A stretch of DNA of 64,000 bases from Gari tellinella (GCA_922989275.2 OV277869.1:4207190-4271189); one strand, 5' to 3'. Numbered from the stretch's first letter, positions 11,175 through 22,011 are shown. The notes: generated by a model not told the origin, from the sequence alone. Program-made: numbers and translations.

Positions 11175-11890
11175 GTTGTGTTATGCATTTAAATCAAGAA
11201 ATGAACCACAGCAAAATGATGCTGATTAAGAATAAGGAAACAGTTTTGATCCTAACGCATACTCCTCTATCTCTCACACGTTTCTCTATGCTACATGTAG
11301 CATCTATAGACCTTCTCTGGAAATAGATTAGCACTAAAACTTAAATGCCCTACCTTTTGAATGTACATGTATAAAATCTGTACTAGCTCTTATAATGTCA
11401 TTGTGCTTTTTAATGCCAAAAAAGATTATGTTATGTTATGTATTCTTAACTTCTTAAGTTATATCCCTAACATGTAAGTATTAAGATAAACAGCTTCGCA
11501 AGTAAGAAAATAGTGACCTTTTTTCGTAACCGTTCGGGTGTATAGCAAGAGTAACCGTAGACCAATCGACGAAGCGTATTAATATATTATGAAAGATTCG
11601 TCTGATATCGGCTTTGTCCGTCTCTCACTCTCAACCTTTACCTGTGAATAACGAACCTGTTCGCAATTTTGAAGAGTTTCAAAAACGGTAACGCTCGCTG
11701 ATTAAAGTTGCACAAAAACTCGATATGTTATAACGGCAGTTGGCAGTACTTCGTGATTGTATCCGTTTGAGTCTCGGTTTTATTCGTTTACATGTTCGGC
11801 CGTTTCCGCTGACAAATCGTAGACCTCTTCGTCGGACACTGAAACCTTTGCGTTCCGTAAGAGGAGGAGAAGAAGAACTGTATCCGTGCC
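11175..11890. other. No gene or clear element seen
   Basis: Unique-looking sequence upstream of the sulfotransferase. It could hold promoter DNA, but no TATA box or initiator could be tied to a transcript. Confidence 0.4.
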
Positions 11891-12129
11891 TACAGTGGAG
11901 AAAACGTTGCTCTTTCCCGTTTAAACGCAAACGTACGCAAACGCAAAGCACTAAAACGTAGAGGATAACAAGTTTTTGACATATCTCAGTATTTATTTTA
12001 ATCTGAGTGGCAAATAGTTTGGAGCCTGACCAGACCCGGCGTCTGATCTGGCTCCAACTGTTTGCAATGGAAAAAATAGTTTTAGCGTAAACGCGTTTAT
12101 TGGGAAAGAATAACGTTTTCTCCACTGTA
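11891..12129 (-). mobile_element. MITE family A copy next to the sulfotransferase start
   Basis: TACAGTGGAGAAAACG to ACGTTTTCTCCACTGTA. The hairpin lacks part of one stem (CAGACCCGGCGTCTG). It ends 60 bp before the start codon of the sulfotransferase, so it lies in the 5' leader or proximal promoter. Confidence 0.8.
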
Positions 12130-12189
12130 TGTTACTATATTTTTTAGATATTTGTCAGATATACTTGACGCAGAGTGTTTCTATCAACA

Positions 12190-12307
12190 ATGCCATATAG
12201 GAAACTGATATTGACGTTAACTGTAGGGTCTGTTATTGGTTTGACTGGGATTTACTTGTTCAATCTGAAGGACTTTCAGAACGAGCCACTCTTTGACGGT
12301 ATAACAG
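12190..12307 (+). CDS. Carbohydrate sulfotransferase, exon 1 (signal anchor)
   Basis: Encodes residues 1-39 plus one base: MPYRKLILTLTVGSVIGLTG, then IYLFNLKDFQNEPLFDGIT. A short basic N-terminus followed by about 18 hydrophobic residues (6-25) is the usual cytosolic tail and membrane anchor of a Golgi type II sulfotransferase. The donor is ACAG|GTAAAT at 12308. The phase (1) matches the acceptor at 18823, and the joined codon GAA keeps the frame. The ATG is preceded by CAACA, an acceptable context. The link to the catalytic exon 6.5 kb away rests on phase, orientation and the missing N-terminus there, so another first exon is possible. Confidence 0.72.
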
Positions 12308-12375
12308 GTAAATACAATAATTCTTTTATCAGATAACATACTAAAAAGGAAAATACCACACACGAAACGACGTTA

Positions 12376-13460
12376 TTTAAGAAATAATAAATTCATACCA
12401 GTGTTTTAACGTGCAATCGAACACTGGTAGGAGTTGAGATGCGTAGTAATTTAATCACGAGGCCTTTAGGCCGAGTGGTTAATTGCAAGCATCTCAACGA
12501 CTACCCGTGTTCGATTGTTAGATAAAACGACTACCCGTGTTCGATTGTTAGATAAAACACTGGTATTAATTTATTATTTCGAATCTAACACATAATTTAA
12601 CCTTAATTTGCACCGAAACAACGGCGCTACATTTCTTGGCGTACGCATTTTCGAAGTCATATGACGCCACGTTAGAACGTTACAGTGCGTGAGTGTTCTA
12701 CTTAAGAAATAAAAAACTCATACCAGTGTTCTATCGTGCAATCGAACACTGGTAGGAGTTGATATGCGTAGTAATTTAATCACGAGGCCTTTAGGCCGAG
12801 TGATTTAATTACAAGCATCTCAACGACTACCAGTGTTCGATTGTTAGATAGAACACTGGTATGAATTTTTTATTTCGATTCTAACACATAATTTAACCGA
12901 AATTTGCACCGAAGCCCACACCCCTATATAAGCGAAGAAGGACCGTCTCGGTGTACGAATTTTCATTCTAACACACCTCGCCCACACCCCTATATAAGCG
13001 AAGAAGGACCGTCTCAGTGTACGAATTTTCAGTAGAACACTCACGCGCTAAACGTTCGAACGTGACGTCATTTGGCTTCGAAAATGCGTACGCCAAGAAA
13101 TGTAACGCCGTTGCTTCGGTGCAAATTTCGGTTAAATTATGTGTTAGAATCGAAATAAAAAATTCATACCAGTGTTCTATCTAACAATCGAACACTGGTA
13201 GTCGTTGAGATGCTTGTAATTAAATCACTCGGCCTAAAGGCCTCGTGATTAAATTACTACGCATATCAACTCCTACCAGTGTTCGATTGCACGATAGAAC
13301 ACTGGTATGAGTTTTTTATTTCTTAATTCGTACACTGAGACGGTCCTTCTTCGCTTATATAGGGGTGTGGGCGAGGTGTGTTAGAATGAAAATTCGTACA
13401 CCGAGACGGTCCTTCTTCGCTTATATAGGGGTGTGGGCGAGAGGTGTTAGAATATTAGGT
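12376..13460. repeat. Nested inverted-repeat complex, family I
   Basis: Three copies of a palindromic unit of about 215 bp (outer CATACCAGTGTT...AACACTGGTATG, centre GAGGCCTTTAGGCC): two forward (12380-12590, 12705-12900) and one reversed (13130-13326). Tails carrying AATGCGTACGCCAAGAAATG or its complement complete the outer pair. Four units with CCACACCCCTATATAAGCG (two direct at 12915 and 12981, two reversed ending near 13373 and 13440) lie between or beyond the arms. It lies wholly in the sulfotransferase intron. Confidence 0.8.
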
Positions 13461-13461
13461 A

Positions 13462-13695
13462 TATCCATGTGTACCCTATTTCTTCATTTCGAATACAGAT
13501 GATCACTTAATGCAGGTTGAAAGTAAAACAGAATGCGCATTCTGCATGACTTTGAACCTGCTTTAAGCTAACATCCGATAGAATATAGAAAATATTGCTT
13601 TGATACATAATCATGGCTGTATAAATAGGTACTATTTGTGTCAGTGGAGGAATCATTTTAAATGCGAAAAAATGTATATCTATGGATTAGTGGGA
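13462..13695 (+). mobile_element. MITE family D copy, diverged
   Basis: CCCTATTTCTTCATTTCG then CACTTAATGCAGGTTGAAAG, GAATGCGCATTCTGC and CTGCTTTAAGCTAACATC. The TTAA ends are not preserved. Confidence 0.6.
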
Positions 13696-13955
13696 ATGAA
13701 AAATAAACGCAGTGCAATAAACTGTAGGTTATGTAAATGTTGACCACTGATTGAAGATTGTGGCAAACACTATAGAGCCAGGAGTAATTTGCCGGGTAAC
13801 TCCGTGTTTTATCTGATTCCAACCTGCTTGCAATTGATCACTGTTTGCAATGAAATTAAACGTTTTAGCGTAAACGCGTCAAACCCTTTACCTAATAGCC
13901 TGTTTCTAGTTTTGAAGACAGATGACCACTCAAAGCAGGTTGAAAGTAAAGAAAT
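13696..13955. mobile_element. Fragments of families A and D
   Basis: A decayed A core and right arm (AACGTTTTAGCGTAAACGCG, ending about 13880) abuts a D left end (CCCTTTACCTAATAGCCTG) that stops at about 13950. Confidence 0.55.
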
Positions 13956-14950
13956 ACATTAAAGACGCTAAAAGTCTAAAATTTACCCTGTGTTGCAGAT
14001 CGTGACTACCTTAGTAAACAATTTTGGACATTCACGGCCTAATCCCATAAATATATATGCATACACCATTGTTAAGCCGAAAGCAAAACATCGCAAACTT
14101 CAACAGCTTTCGAGAAATTGAAATACATAGTGATGAATACTAGCAACTATGTGTTCTAATGAGAGACACCTATTATATGTATAATAGAACAGAGAAAACA
14201 TTCAGCCCTGAAACTTTAAACAGACAGGTCTAGTTTCCAGTAACAGTCTTGTCAACGTTTTACATTTTAGGGTTGATTTAAACAAGAAATATCTTTAAAA
14301 AAGATATTCGGCGGAATGAGTGGTTGAACTAAGGCTATATAGATGGGTGTGCAAAATTGAATTAAATTGAGGTTTTCAAAGAATTGTAATATCTTGGATT
14401 GAAAAGCAAAAAATACAAGTATTCAATTGAAACAGTAACTTTTATTTAAAATGCAAAACTATCATGTACAGAAATGCAAAACAAAACAATAATTCAACTC
14501 ATATCCTAGCTACTGGTAGGAGATCCTCACATTAATCTATTGTTCCATTCATAGAGTTTCTTGAAACAAACTATAGCATACACAAATGTACAGATACAAC
14601 AATCTACTGTACTTCACTCTTGTAAATAATGATGAAACAACACAATTGTGTTTAACTCACTTGAGGCTATTCATATATAAAATATTGCTTTTAATGTATG
14701 GCAAATGTGTACAAATAGTTAACAATTAAAACAAATTGGTTGTAAACAATTACGAAACACCTAGCTTCCTCTGTATATCTATAAATATATTTCAGATCAT
14801 ATCTTAAAATAGAAGCATAATTTTGTCAACAGTGGAAACTTCTGTGGCCTAATTCATCAGCCCAGTGTAGTAAACAGCAAGCCTGTATCTCTAAATTTTA
14901 CACCCACATTCCACATCATGTAAAACTGTAATGGGACATAAACCAGCCTA
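13956..14950. other. Intronic, no clear element
   Basis: AT-rich. A weak family E trace (CAGTTTCC/TACATTTTAGGG) is at 14195-14275. No exon was recognised. Confidence 0.4.
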
Positions 14951-15140
14951 CAGGGCTCCAGATAAGAGTGAGTAAACTAAACAAATCACATTTTTCACCT
15001 CTTTTAGCACCAAACCCTATGGTATTACCACTCATTTTGATTGTCTCGAAGAGACAATTCATATGTATAGCGACACCACAGGGTTTAATGCACAAATAAA
15101 GATTTTAAGTTTTGAAACAATTCCCTTATCTGGAGCCCTG
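14951..15140. mobile_element. Inverted-repeat element, family O
   Basis: Ends CAGGGCTCCAGATAAG and CTTATCTGGAGCCCTG are perfect complements. The interior is palindromic around TTGTCTCGAAGAGACAA. CAGGG-type ends recall hAT elements, but no 8-bp target duplication is visible. Confidence 0.65.
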
Positions 15141-16227
15141 GCTACTATCCAATCAGACTATTCAGTTTCAACAGGTGCTCTTAATTCTAAATTTCTGATC
15201 AAATATTATTGGTTGAAATGTGGGGCCAAATATAAAGTGTGTCTAAATAGAAAACAGTCAGCTCCGCCGAAAAATATATTGCTTATGACAAACAGTTGTT
15301 ACGAGCCAGGCGCAACAGAAAGACAAAGCCAGCAACAAACTTTACAAACTTTATTAAAACAAAACTACAAGTTGTAGAAACACGTAAATACCTGTAAATT
15401 AAAGTCCTAAGATTATCCTTATTCCTGTCCTTTTGAATAACAAAACACTGCACTTTTAATTTAAAATGCCCACACTTTCAATTATCCAGAGATTCTATCT
15501 GTACTATTAACAAGTAAACGTCTAGTACACTGATGACTGTCGAAAGATCTAAGATAAAACAGTTAATTCTAAGTCTCTATATATACACAGTTTTACCATT
15601 CTAGAACTGTATTGAACAGTCATAGAATTTCTTGAAGATCATGTGATCCGTTGTTTACCATAGAATTACTAAATATAGACTTTCAGGGGCATTCTGTCAA
15701 CAAAACAAGATCATGTGACTCAACTTGTTTACCAGTGAATATAAACTTCTCGAACATTCTATATGTTTCCATACTATTCAGTGATGTTCTCTGCTATTCC
15801 ACGATCTTCTAGAATATTCTAAAAACTTCTAAATGTTCCAAGGATAGAATTTACGCATTTTAAAGCATTTAAACAATAAGTAAACAACAAATTCAAATGA
15901 CAAACATGTTTACATAACACAGTGCAGAACCTGGTGAGAGGGGTCCATACACGGATACACTGTTTTTATCACATAATCTGAGGTCTGGGAGTTACATAAA
16001 GCCATTCTGTAAATATCCTAATCCACTAGTAAAATATCGTTGTTTGGGTTCCGGCCCAACCTGTTCGTCAACAAACGATGCATGTACCGGGATACCAAAT
16101 GACGTAATTTGCGACGACGTTACCGTAAACAACGTCACCCTTTGGCGGAAAATCTATATGGCGAAAAAGACTACAATCTGCGGCTTTAACTAACTTAATA
16201 GGATTTTAAAATGTTTATTTGATAAAA
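15141..16227. other. Intronic, no exon seen
   Basis: Contains the heat-shock-element-like cluster listed separately; otherwise no repeat or coding structure was recognised. Confidence 0.4.
15599..15821. promoter_or_regulatory. Cluster of heat-shock-element-like sites
   Basis: Two perfect three-unit inverted arrays, TTCTCGAACATTC (15747-15759) and TTCTAGAATATTC (15807-15819), plus two-unit sites TTCTAGAA (15599-15606) and TTCTTGAA (about 15630). These match the nTTCnnGAAnnTTCn pattern bound by HSF. No transcript start is evident nearby. The sites could be chance in AT-rich DNA. Confidence 0.4.
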
Positions 16228-16378
16228 AAGAATCTCACATTCGTGTTCATTATTTACCATTTGTAATAAACGCGTTGACTAAAATAGATACATGTATGAC
16301 ATTCGCCAAGGCTCGTGTCATCCTATTTTAGTCAACTCGTTTATTAAAAATGATAAATAATGAGCACTCATGTAAGTT
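16228..16378. repeat. Palindromic MITE, family J
   Basis: Arms CATTCGTGTTCATTATTTA and TAAATAATGAGCACTCATG, then AATAAACGCGTTGACTAAAA and TTTTAGTCAACTCGTTTATT around a GACATTCGCC/GGCTCGTGTC centre. Confidence 0.75.
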
Positions 16379-16441
16379 CCTCTATGTTACAACTCTCTAT
16401 GAGACAACTCAGGACCACTTTACTTAGCGATACCAGAGTCC

Positions 16442-16572
16442 ACAGTTACAAAGCGCTTGAGACGTGTCTGAGTTTTTGTTCAGGCATTTGATTTGTCAGA
16501 TTTGAGCTCAGGCTCAAATCTGACCAATCAAAGGCTTGAGAACAACATCAGACTCAACTCAACTTTTAACCT
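16442..16572. repeat. Palindromic MITE, family H
   Basis: GATTTGTCAGATTTGAGC and GCTCAAATCTGACCAATC form the inner stem around CTCAG; the outer GCTTGAGACGTGTCTGAG and CAGACTCAACTCAA are looser. Confidence 0.7.
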
Positions 16573-16821
16573 CGGACCCGGGTAAAAGTACACAAACTGT
16601 ATTCAGGAAAGACATGTCTCTTCGTGGCTGTTTCGACTGATCTTATAGCCGTTATTTGGCTATGTTTCTAATGGTGAACGTGTTTTCTCCAATGTTCTGT
16701 TAAAACAATGAATTATCCTAATTTCTAAAAAAGAAAGAAAAAACACAAATTCAACAATTGTTTGTAAAGTAGGGCACAAATCATGGATAAGTAAATTCAG
16801 GAAACAAAACATATGTGTATA

Positions 16822-17182
16822 TACAGTGTTCCCTCCCTACAACGGCCCTCCAAAAAACGATTCCCTCTTTACAACGACCCTTTCCGCAGTTCCCAAAACA
16901 GGACAATTATATCTAACGCTTTTACTACTGCAATATCGTTTGCTTAAAATTGTCGTCTGCTGTTTTTCTCAAAATTACATAATGGACATTTTGACAGAAA
17001 AAAACTTTATGACGAGTGACAAACAGCTTGAATTCAGATCAGACGCCGCGTTACGCGGCGTCTGATCTGGATTCAGGCTGTTTGCAAATGTAAGCCAAGT
17101 TCCCTCCCTTTAAATACTCCCATCGAACAACGCACATATTTCTTGGCTCCCATTGGGTGTCGTTGTAGACAGGGAGCGCTGA
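16822..17182 (+). mobile_element. MITE family C copy, complete
   Basis: TACAGTGTTCCCTCCC to AGGGAGCGCTGA. The core at 17017-17082 is AACAGCTTGAATTCAGATCA with GCCGCGTTACGCGGC at the tip and a complementary right stem. The outer arms hold ACAACGACCC-type words mirrored by GGGTGTCGTTGT. Confidence 0.8.
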
Positions 17183-17521
17183 AGTTTCCATTCAAATTAA
17201 TTAAAAAACCAAAGATTAGTCAAATAATTATTTCGCAAATTATGTAATTGTTATATGCAAAATTCACAATTTTCATAATTCACCGCCAAAATGTTGAATT
17301 TCATAAGTATGGGTCATATTCCTGAAATTGTGGAAAATGAAAATTGAATGCTATTGCTTAAATTGCACATGCATAGTGGTAAGAAAATCTGAGATTAAAA
17401 TGTCAAAACAAATGAAATTCTAGTTATATGACTAAGGTTATCGAATGTCTTGTGATATGAAATAACAGTTGTCATTTAATTCTTACCTGTTCTTTCAACT
17501 TTTTGTAACTGAGGCACCACC
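17183..17521. other. Intronic, no element recognised
   Basis: AT-rich filler between a C and an A copy; nothing identified. Confidence 0.4.
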
Positions 17522-17772
17522 TACAGTGGATAATCTGTTATTCTTTCCCGTTTAAACGCAAACGTACGCAAACGCAAAACACTAAAACGTAGAAAAGAAC
17601 AACTTTTGGACAATTCTGATAATTCTTGTTTATCTTGGTGGCAAACAGTTTGGAGCCTGATCAGACGCCGGGTAACCCGGCGTCTGATCTGGCTCCAAAC
17701 TGTTTGCACTGCAAACAATAGTTTTAGCGTAAACGCGTTTATTGGGAAAGAAATAACACATTCTCCACTGTA
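17522..17772 (-). mobile_element. MITE family A copy, full length
   Basis: Very close to the 250 bp consensus, with a core hairpin at 17645-17707 whose tip is GCCGGGTAACCCGGC. Confidence 0.85.
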
Positions 17773-17785
17773 TTTGCAAGTTCCT

Positions 17786-17994
17786 TTAACCCTTTCACTC
17801 CTAAAATTTTCGTGAGAATTTTACCCCTTCACCGTTTCATTGTCGTATGCTTCAATTTTGTTGTCTGCAATGTCGTTTCAAAGTTTTAAAAATAAGGCAG
17901 TATGACTGAAGACATTTCAAAATGAGTGTCAAACAGTTTGGATATTGATCAGACGCCACGCGCCTTTAAGCGTCATTGAAAGCGAAAGGATTAA
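17786..17994 (-). mobile_element. MITE family B copy, half hairpin deleted
   Basis: TTAA-CCCTTTCACTCC to GAAAGGATTAA. One half of the core remains (GATATTGATCAGACGCC) and runs straight into the B left arm, so the second stem is gone. Confidence 0.75.
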
Positions 17995-18008
17995 ACTGAT
18001 TCTTGTGT

Positions 18009-18204
18009 TACAGTGGATAATCTGTTATTCTTTCCCAATAAACGCGTTTACGCTAAAACTATTATTTGCAGTGCAAACAGTTTGCCACCAAGATAAACAA
18101 GAATTATCAGAATTGTCCAAAAGTTGTTCTTTTCTACGTTTTAGTGCTTTGCGTTTGCGTACGTTTGCGTTTAAACGGGAAAGAATAACAGATTCTCCAC
18201 TGTA
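18009..18204 (+). mobile_element. MITE family A copy lacking its hairpin
   Basis: 196 bp instead of 250. The left arm ends GTGCAAACAGTTTG and continues directly as CCACCAAGATAAAC; the whole palindrome is missing with no other scar. Confidence 0.85.
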
Positions 18205-18254
18205 CATACATTTATAATATTAATGAGTATTCCTTTCAGTGGTTGTCATATCAG

Positions 18255-18455
18255 ACCTTAAGGTTATAAAGCTTTTGAGTTGAGTGTGACATCGTTATCA
18301 TGCATTTGATTGGTCAGATTTGAGTTTTTGCACAGAAAAACTTCAAATCTAACCAATAAAATGCTTAAAACGATCGAGTTCAGTGTCAGACTGTTCACAA
18401 GCTTTGATTGACCACATTTGAGCATGATACTGAACTCTGACAAATCCAAAGCTTA
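18255..18455. repeat. Palindromic MITE, family H (compound)
   Basis: TTGATTGGTCAGATTTGAG/CTTCAAATCTAACCAATAAA forms one stem. A second partial unit (TTTGATTGACCACATTTGAG) follows in the same direction. Confidence 0.6.
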
Positions 18456-18550
18456 AGAAAGATTTCAGAACATAATGCTGAATTCTTACCATTCCAGAGC
18501 TTATGAACCATTTGAAACTCTTACCAATTGCTTTATCAGCATAAAACTGG

Positions 18551-18800
18551 TACGGTGGAGAAAACGTTATTCTTTCCAAATAAACGCGTTTACGCTAAAT
18601 CTAATATCTCCTGTGCAAACAGTTTGGAGCCAGATCAGACGCCGGGTAATCCGGCGTCTGATCAGGCTCCAAACTGTTTGCCATCAAGATTAAAAACAAC
18701 ATTTGGAATTGTCAAAAAGTTATCATTTTCTTCATTTTTCTGTGATGGGTTTGCGTTTCGTTTCGTTTTAACGGGAAAGAATAACGTTTTATCCTCTGTA
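18551..18800 (+). mobile_element. MITE family A copy abutting the splice acceptor
   Basis: TACGGTGGAGAAAACG to TTTTATCCTCTGTA, core at 18615-18682. It ends 22 bp before the acceptor-side exon boundary of the sulfotransferase, so the branch point may lie in its right end. Confidence 0.85.
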
Positions 18801-18822
18801 ACTGTTAATTTTCTACTTGCAG

Positions 18823-19862
18823 AAGGAAATTATCTTCAATTTCACCACAGCCATAAATTGGAGATACTGCACACACAGCGTATACAGCACATGACCAATT
18901 CATGCAAGGAGTATGGTAACGAATTCGCCAAATACGCTACAACAAGTTTCCTTTACTCGCCGAAGTATCATTTCCATTTCTGCTCTGTCCCTAAAGTAGG
19001 GAGTACGTTTTGGCAGAAAATGGTCAGAATACTCGAGAACGGGGTGGATCATCTAGATGACGTGTTATACAAGAATAGAAGACAAATACATAAAGGAGAT
19101 AGCGAATATCAGGACAGTATTGAAGATCGAAATAATGACGACACTATAGCGATGATATCACGTGACCCATATTCGAGACTGTACTCTGCCTACGTTGACA
19201 AGGAGTTCCTTAAACCGTATTCGTCGTCTTGCAAAGAAAGGTCATTTGAAACTTATCTAATGGATATTTTTAACAATAAGCACATTGCTACTGTTGACCA
19301 CCACGTCAGGCCGGTGTCAGCTATTTGCGATCCTTGTGCATTAAAACCAAACTATCTTTTGAAACAAGAAACCTTTGCCGAAGATGTTTTGTTTACATTG
19401 CATGAGCTGGGAATTAACAATGGAGAGATGCGTGTTATTTCGGAATTGCTGTCCAACTTGAGGCCAGAGAACAATATTCCAGGGATAGTGAAAACAGTTT
19501 ATGAATTAAGTCGTCGCCGGCAAGACCTGGAGTGTTTAACATGGACATCAGTTGCCCGTAGATTATGGAAGTCCTTCCAGATTCAAGGTTATATTGATGA
19601 GCGAGTTGAATTTCCTACTGAGCTATTCAAAGGCAGTAGAGCATACAACAATAGTTCGTTCTTAATTGAAACAATGCTTGAAACCATTCATGATGCCCCA
19701 CTGACAAAACGGGAAATACAAGAACAAAGGCAAAATGCCCTTAATCGGGCATACGCTGACGTAAGTGATGACGTAATTAGAATGATTCGTATACGGTATA
19801 ACTTGGACTTCCGGTTGTTTAACTACAATACAGATCCTCCTGGAATAGATACAAATAGATAA
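18823..19862 (+). CDS. Carbohydrate sulfotransferase, catalytic exon
   Basis: Encodes residues 40-385 and the stop, after acceptor TTTTCTACTTGCAG. It transfers sulfate from PAPS to a glycan, probably in the Golgi lumen. The 5'-phosphosulfate loop is SVPKVGSTFW (residues 94-103), and the 3'-phosphate site is SRDPYSRLYSAY (152-163, with R153 and S161). The later DHHVRPVSAICDPC and NYLLKQETFAEDVLF segments match the conserved C-terminal half of the CHST8-14-like family (Sulfotransfer_2). A total of 385 aa is normal for that family. An open frame extends upstream from 18528 through the MITE, but it is read-through of intron and MITE, not protein. The acceptor sugar cannot be named from sequence. 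Stop at 19860-19862; no clear poly(A) signal before the downstream MITE. Confidence 0.92.
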
Positions 19863-19882
19863 AAAAAAACGCATTTAGTAGT

Positions 19883-20105
19883 TACAGTGGAGAATCTGTT
19901 ATTCTTTCCCGTTTAAACGCAAACGTACGCAATCGCAAAGCACTAAAACGTAGAAAAGAACAACTTTTGGACAAATCTGATAATTCTTGTTTATCTTGGT
20001 GGCAAACAGTTTGGAGTCTGATCTGGCTCCACACTGTTTGCACTGCAAATAATAGTTTTAGCGTAAACGCGTTTATTGGGAAAGAATAACAGATTCTCCA
20101 CTGTA
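19883..20105 (-). mobile_element. MITE family A copy just after the sulfotransferase stop
   Basis: Begins 20 bp after the stop codon, so it is probably within the 3' UTR. One half of the hairpin is lost (GGAGTCTGATCTGGCTCC). It is inverted relative to the A copy upstream of this exon. Confidence 0.82.
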
Positions 20106-20518
20106 TATATAACCTTTTTAATGCCATGAACAACTCCCTCCAAAACTGGATCTAGGCTATAAAAGACGTACCCTTCAATTATATAGACATTTCCTTGTTG
20201 ATAGAGGCCAGTAAACCCATACCATCACCGATTACATGTTTTATATCAATGCTTTCCTAAGGTCACTGTCAAAATAAAGGTAAACAACCTTCACTTTCAT
20301 CCCATTTGAACCTAGTTTCCACATGCACCAGTCCTGAAATGAGATCCCTAAAAATGCTATTATGGTTGAAATGACCACAAATTACCAGTTTTAATCAAGA
20401 AAACCATTCAAACTCACCCACAGGCATCACTCAACATTGCAAATCTTTGAAATTTTATTTTTTCAAGGTACATGTACTACTTCTGTAACACAACGACTCG
20501 GAAGTGGTTCCTGGTCAG
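20106..20518. other. Downstream of sulfotransferase, nothing recognised
   Basis: Possible 3' UTR or intergenic DNA. CAAAATAAAGG at about 20272 could serve as a weak poly(A) signal, but this is not testable here. Confidence 0.35.
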
Positions 20519-20638
20519 GGGCCCGTTTTACTAAACTACTTATAATTTTAATTTATATGTTTTATTATCCATTGCTACATTTGTACAAACAGCAAATAGC
20601 CAGATCAGGCGCGTAAGTTGTTTAGTAAAACGGGCCCA
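20519..20638. mobile_element. Short family P element
   Basis: Ends GGCCCGTTTTACTAAAC and GTTTAGTAAAACGGGCC are exact complements. Only half of a core hairpin remains (AACAGCAAATAGCCAGATCA). Confidence 0.7.
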
Positions 20639-20691
20639 GGCCCACACCGTACAGTGAAGTCCCGTAAAAACTACAAGAGAAATGTGTCTGT

Positions 20692-20937
20692 TTAACCCTT
20701 TCACTCTCAATGACGCCATAAAGAACTTTTGCAAACAGTTTTGATCCTGATCAGACGCCGCGTAAAGCGGCGTCTGTTCAGGATAAAAACTGTTTGCCAC
20801 TTGTTTTGAAATAACGTCAGTTATACTGCCTTAAAAATACCCTTGAAACGATATTGCAGACACCAATATTGAAGTAGAAGGCACTATGGCGGTGAAGGGG
20901 TAAAAACTTCACGATAAATTTGATCATGAAAGGGTTA
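20692..20937 (+). mobile_element. MITE family B copy, complete
   Basis: TTAA-CCCTTTCACTC to GAAAGGGTTA. Core at 20732-20800 has tip GCCGCGTAAAGCGGC. The right arm carries CAATATTGAAGTAGAAGGCA and a GTGAAGGGGTAAAAACTTCA motif just inside the end. Confidence 0.8.
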
Positions 20938-20984
20938 CTTATTGTATTTGACAGAAAATCGTCTACGACCCTTTAAGACCTAGG

Positions 20985-21118
20985 GCTTTTTAATTGATAA
21001 TTCCAGTTTTCTACTATGTCTAATCCTGTCTAGTTACGATTGTTGTTGTGGTTTTTTTGCAATATGTGGGCAAATGACAAACAGTGGAGACCCTTATCAG
21101 GGTGCTCCTCTATAAGAC
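20985..21118 (-). mobile_element. MITE family E fragment
   Basis: CCAGTTTTCTACTATGTC then GACAAACAGTGGAGACCC and one stem ATCAGGGTGCTCC; the other half is absent. Confidence 0.5.
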
Positions 21119-21124
21119 ACCAAG

Positions 21125-21367
21125 TGCCCGTTTCATAAACCTTCGTACGACAAAAACGGTCGTAAGTCAAAGCTTTAAACTATATTTAATTTTTGATTTC
21201 TCCTTCTAATCATGCTTTGTGACATCTCTTTGGAATCGTCTTTTCAAGACAAAAATACCAAAAATATGTCAAAAGACAGGAGTAGATGGAAAAATGAATA
21301 ATATTAAAGGCTTTTATAATCTGACTTACGCCCGTTTTGTCATACGAAGTTTTATGAAACGGGCCCC
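21125..21367. mobile_element. Family P element, complete
   Basis: GCCCGTTTCATAAACCTTCG, then CGACAAAAACGGTCGTAAGT, mirrored by ACTTACGCCCGTTTTGTC and TTTATGAAACGGGC. Inner stems GTGACATCTCTTTGGAATCG and a weaker complement follow. Confidence 0.72.
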
Positions 21368-22011
21368 TGATGTGGTTCTACAAGGTATGTTAGTAAAGAG
21401 AGGTATGTTGAGCCGAATTCTTCACACTACGAATTCTTCACACCGTAATCAGACGTGTGAAGAATTCGTATTCTTCCACTCGAATGACCAATGTGTGATG
21501 ATTTCGTACGAATATGTCACACAATGGCAGTGTGAGATTTCCGTACCCCCTTTTTAACGACCTGTTGGTACCTACGGATTCTTCACACATCACCTTCCGT
21601 TTAACATTTTATTATGAAACAAGTTCTAACAACTTAGGCAACTCACTTTCCATAGCGCAAAAGATGGTGTATTGCGTCGTATTGTGAGATGACACTAGAG
21701 TACTAGGGAAACCCAACGTCTTCGGACAGGCGACCCTCTCACGTACTGTCACGACATTGTTAAGAAGCGGGTGCGCTAAAACTGTGTTATCCACCCTTTT
21801 ACATGCAGTTTTTACGATTTGATAAAAAAAGCTCTTAAACAGCCGACCTATATCCGAAGAATTATCTGTGGATAAGTGCATCCCTTTTTATCCCATGATC
21901 AAACTTAAGTCCCGTTGAGTTTATGCTTAGTTCTCGGCTTCCTTTGAGGCATACTACAGGTTGCGGCCGAATGCTGGTATATTGTTGGTATTCTTAACGG
22001 GATGGAGAGGG

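Noticed and set aside
18528..18822. N-terminal extension of the long sulfotransferase open frame
   Set aside because: It reads through a family A element and the intron end; the acceptor at 18822 and the in-phase signal-anchor exon explain the true N-terminus better.
21612..21881. 89 aa reverse-strand frame inside the putative transposon
   Set aside because: No domain, no splice context and no family resemblance that I recognise.
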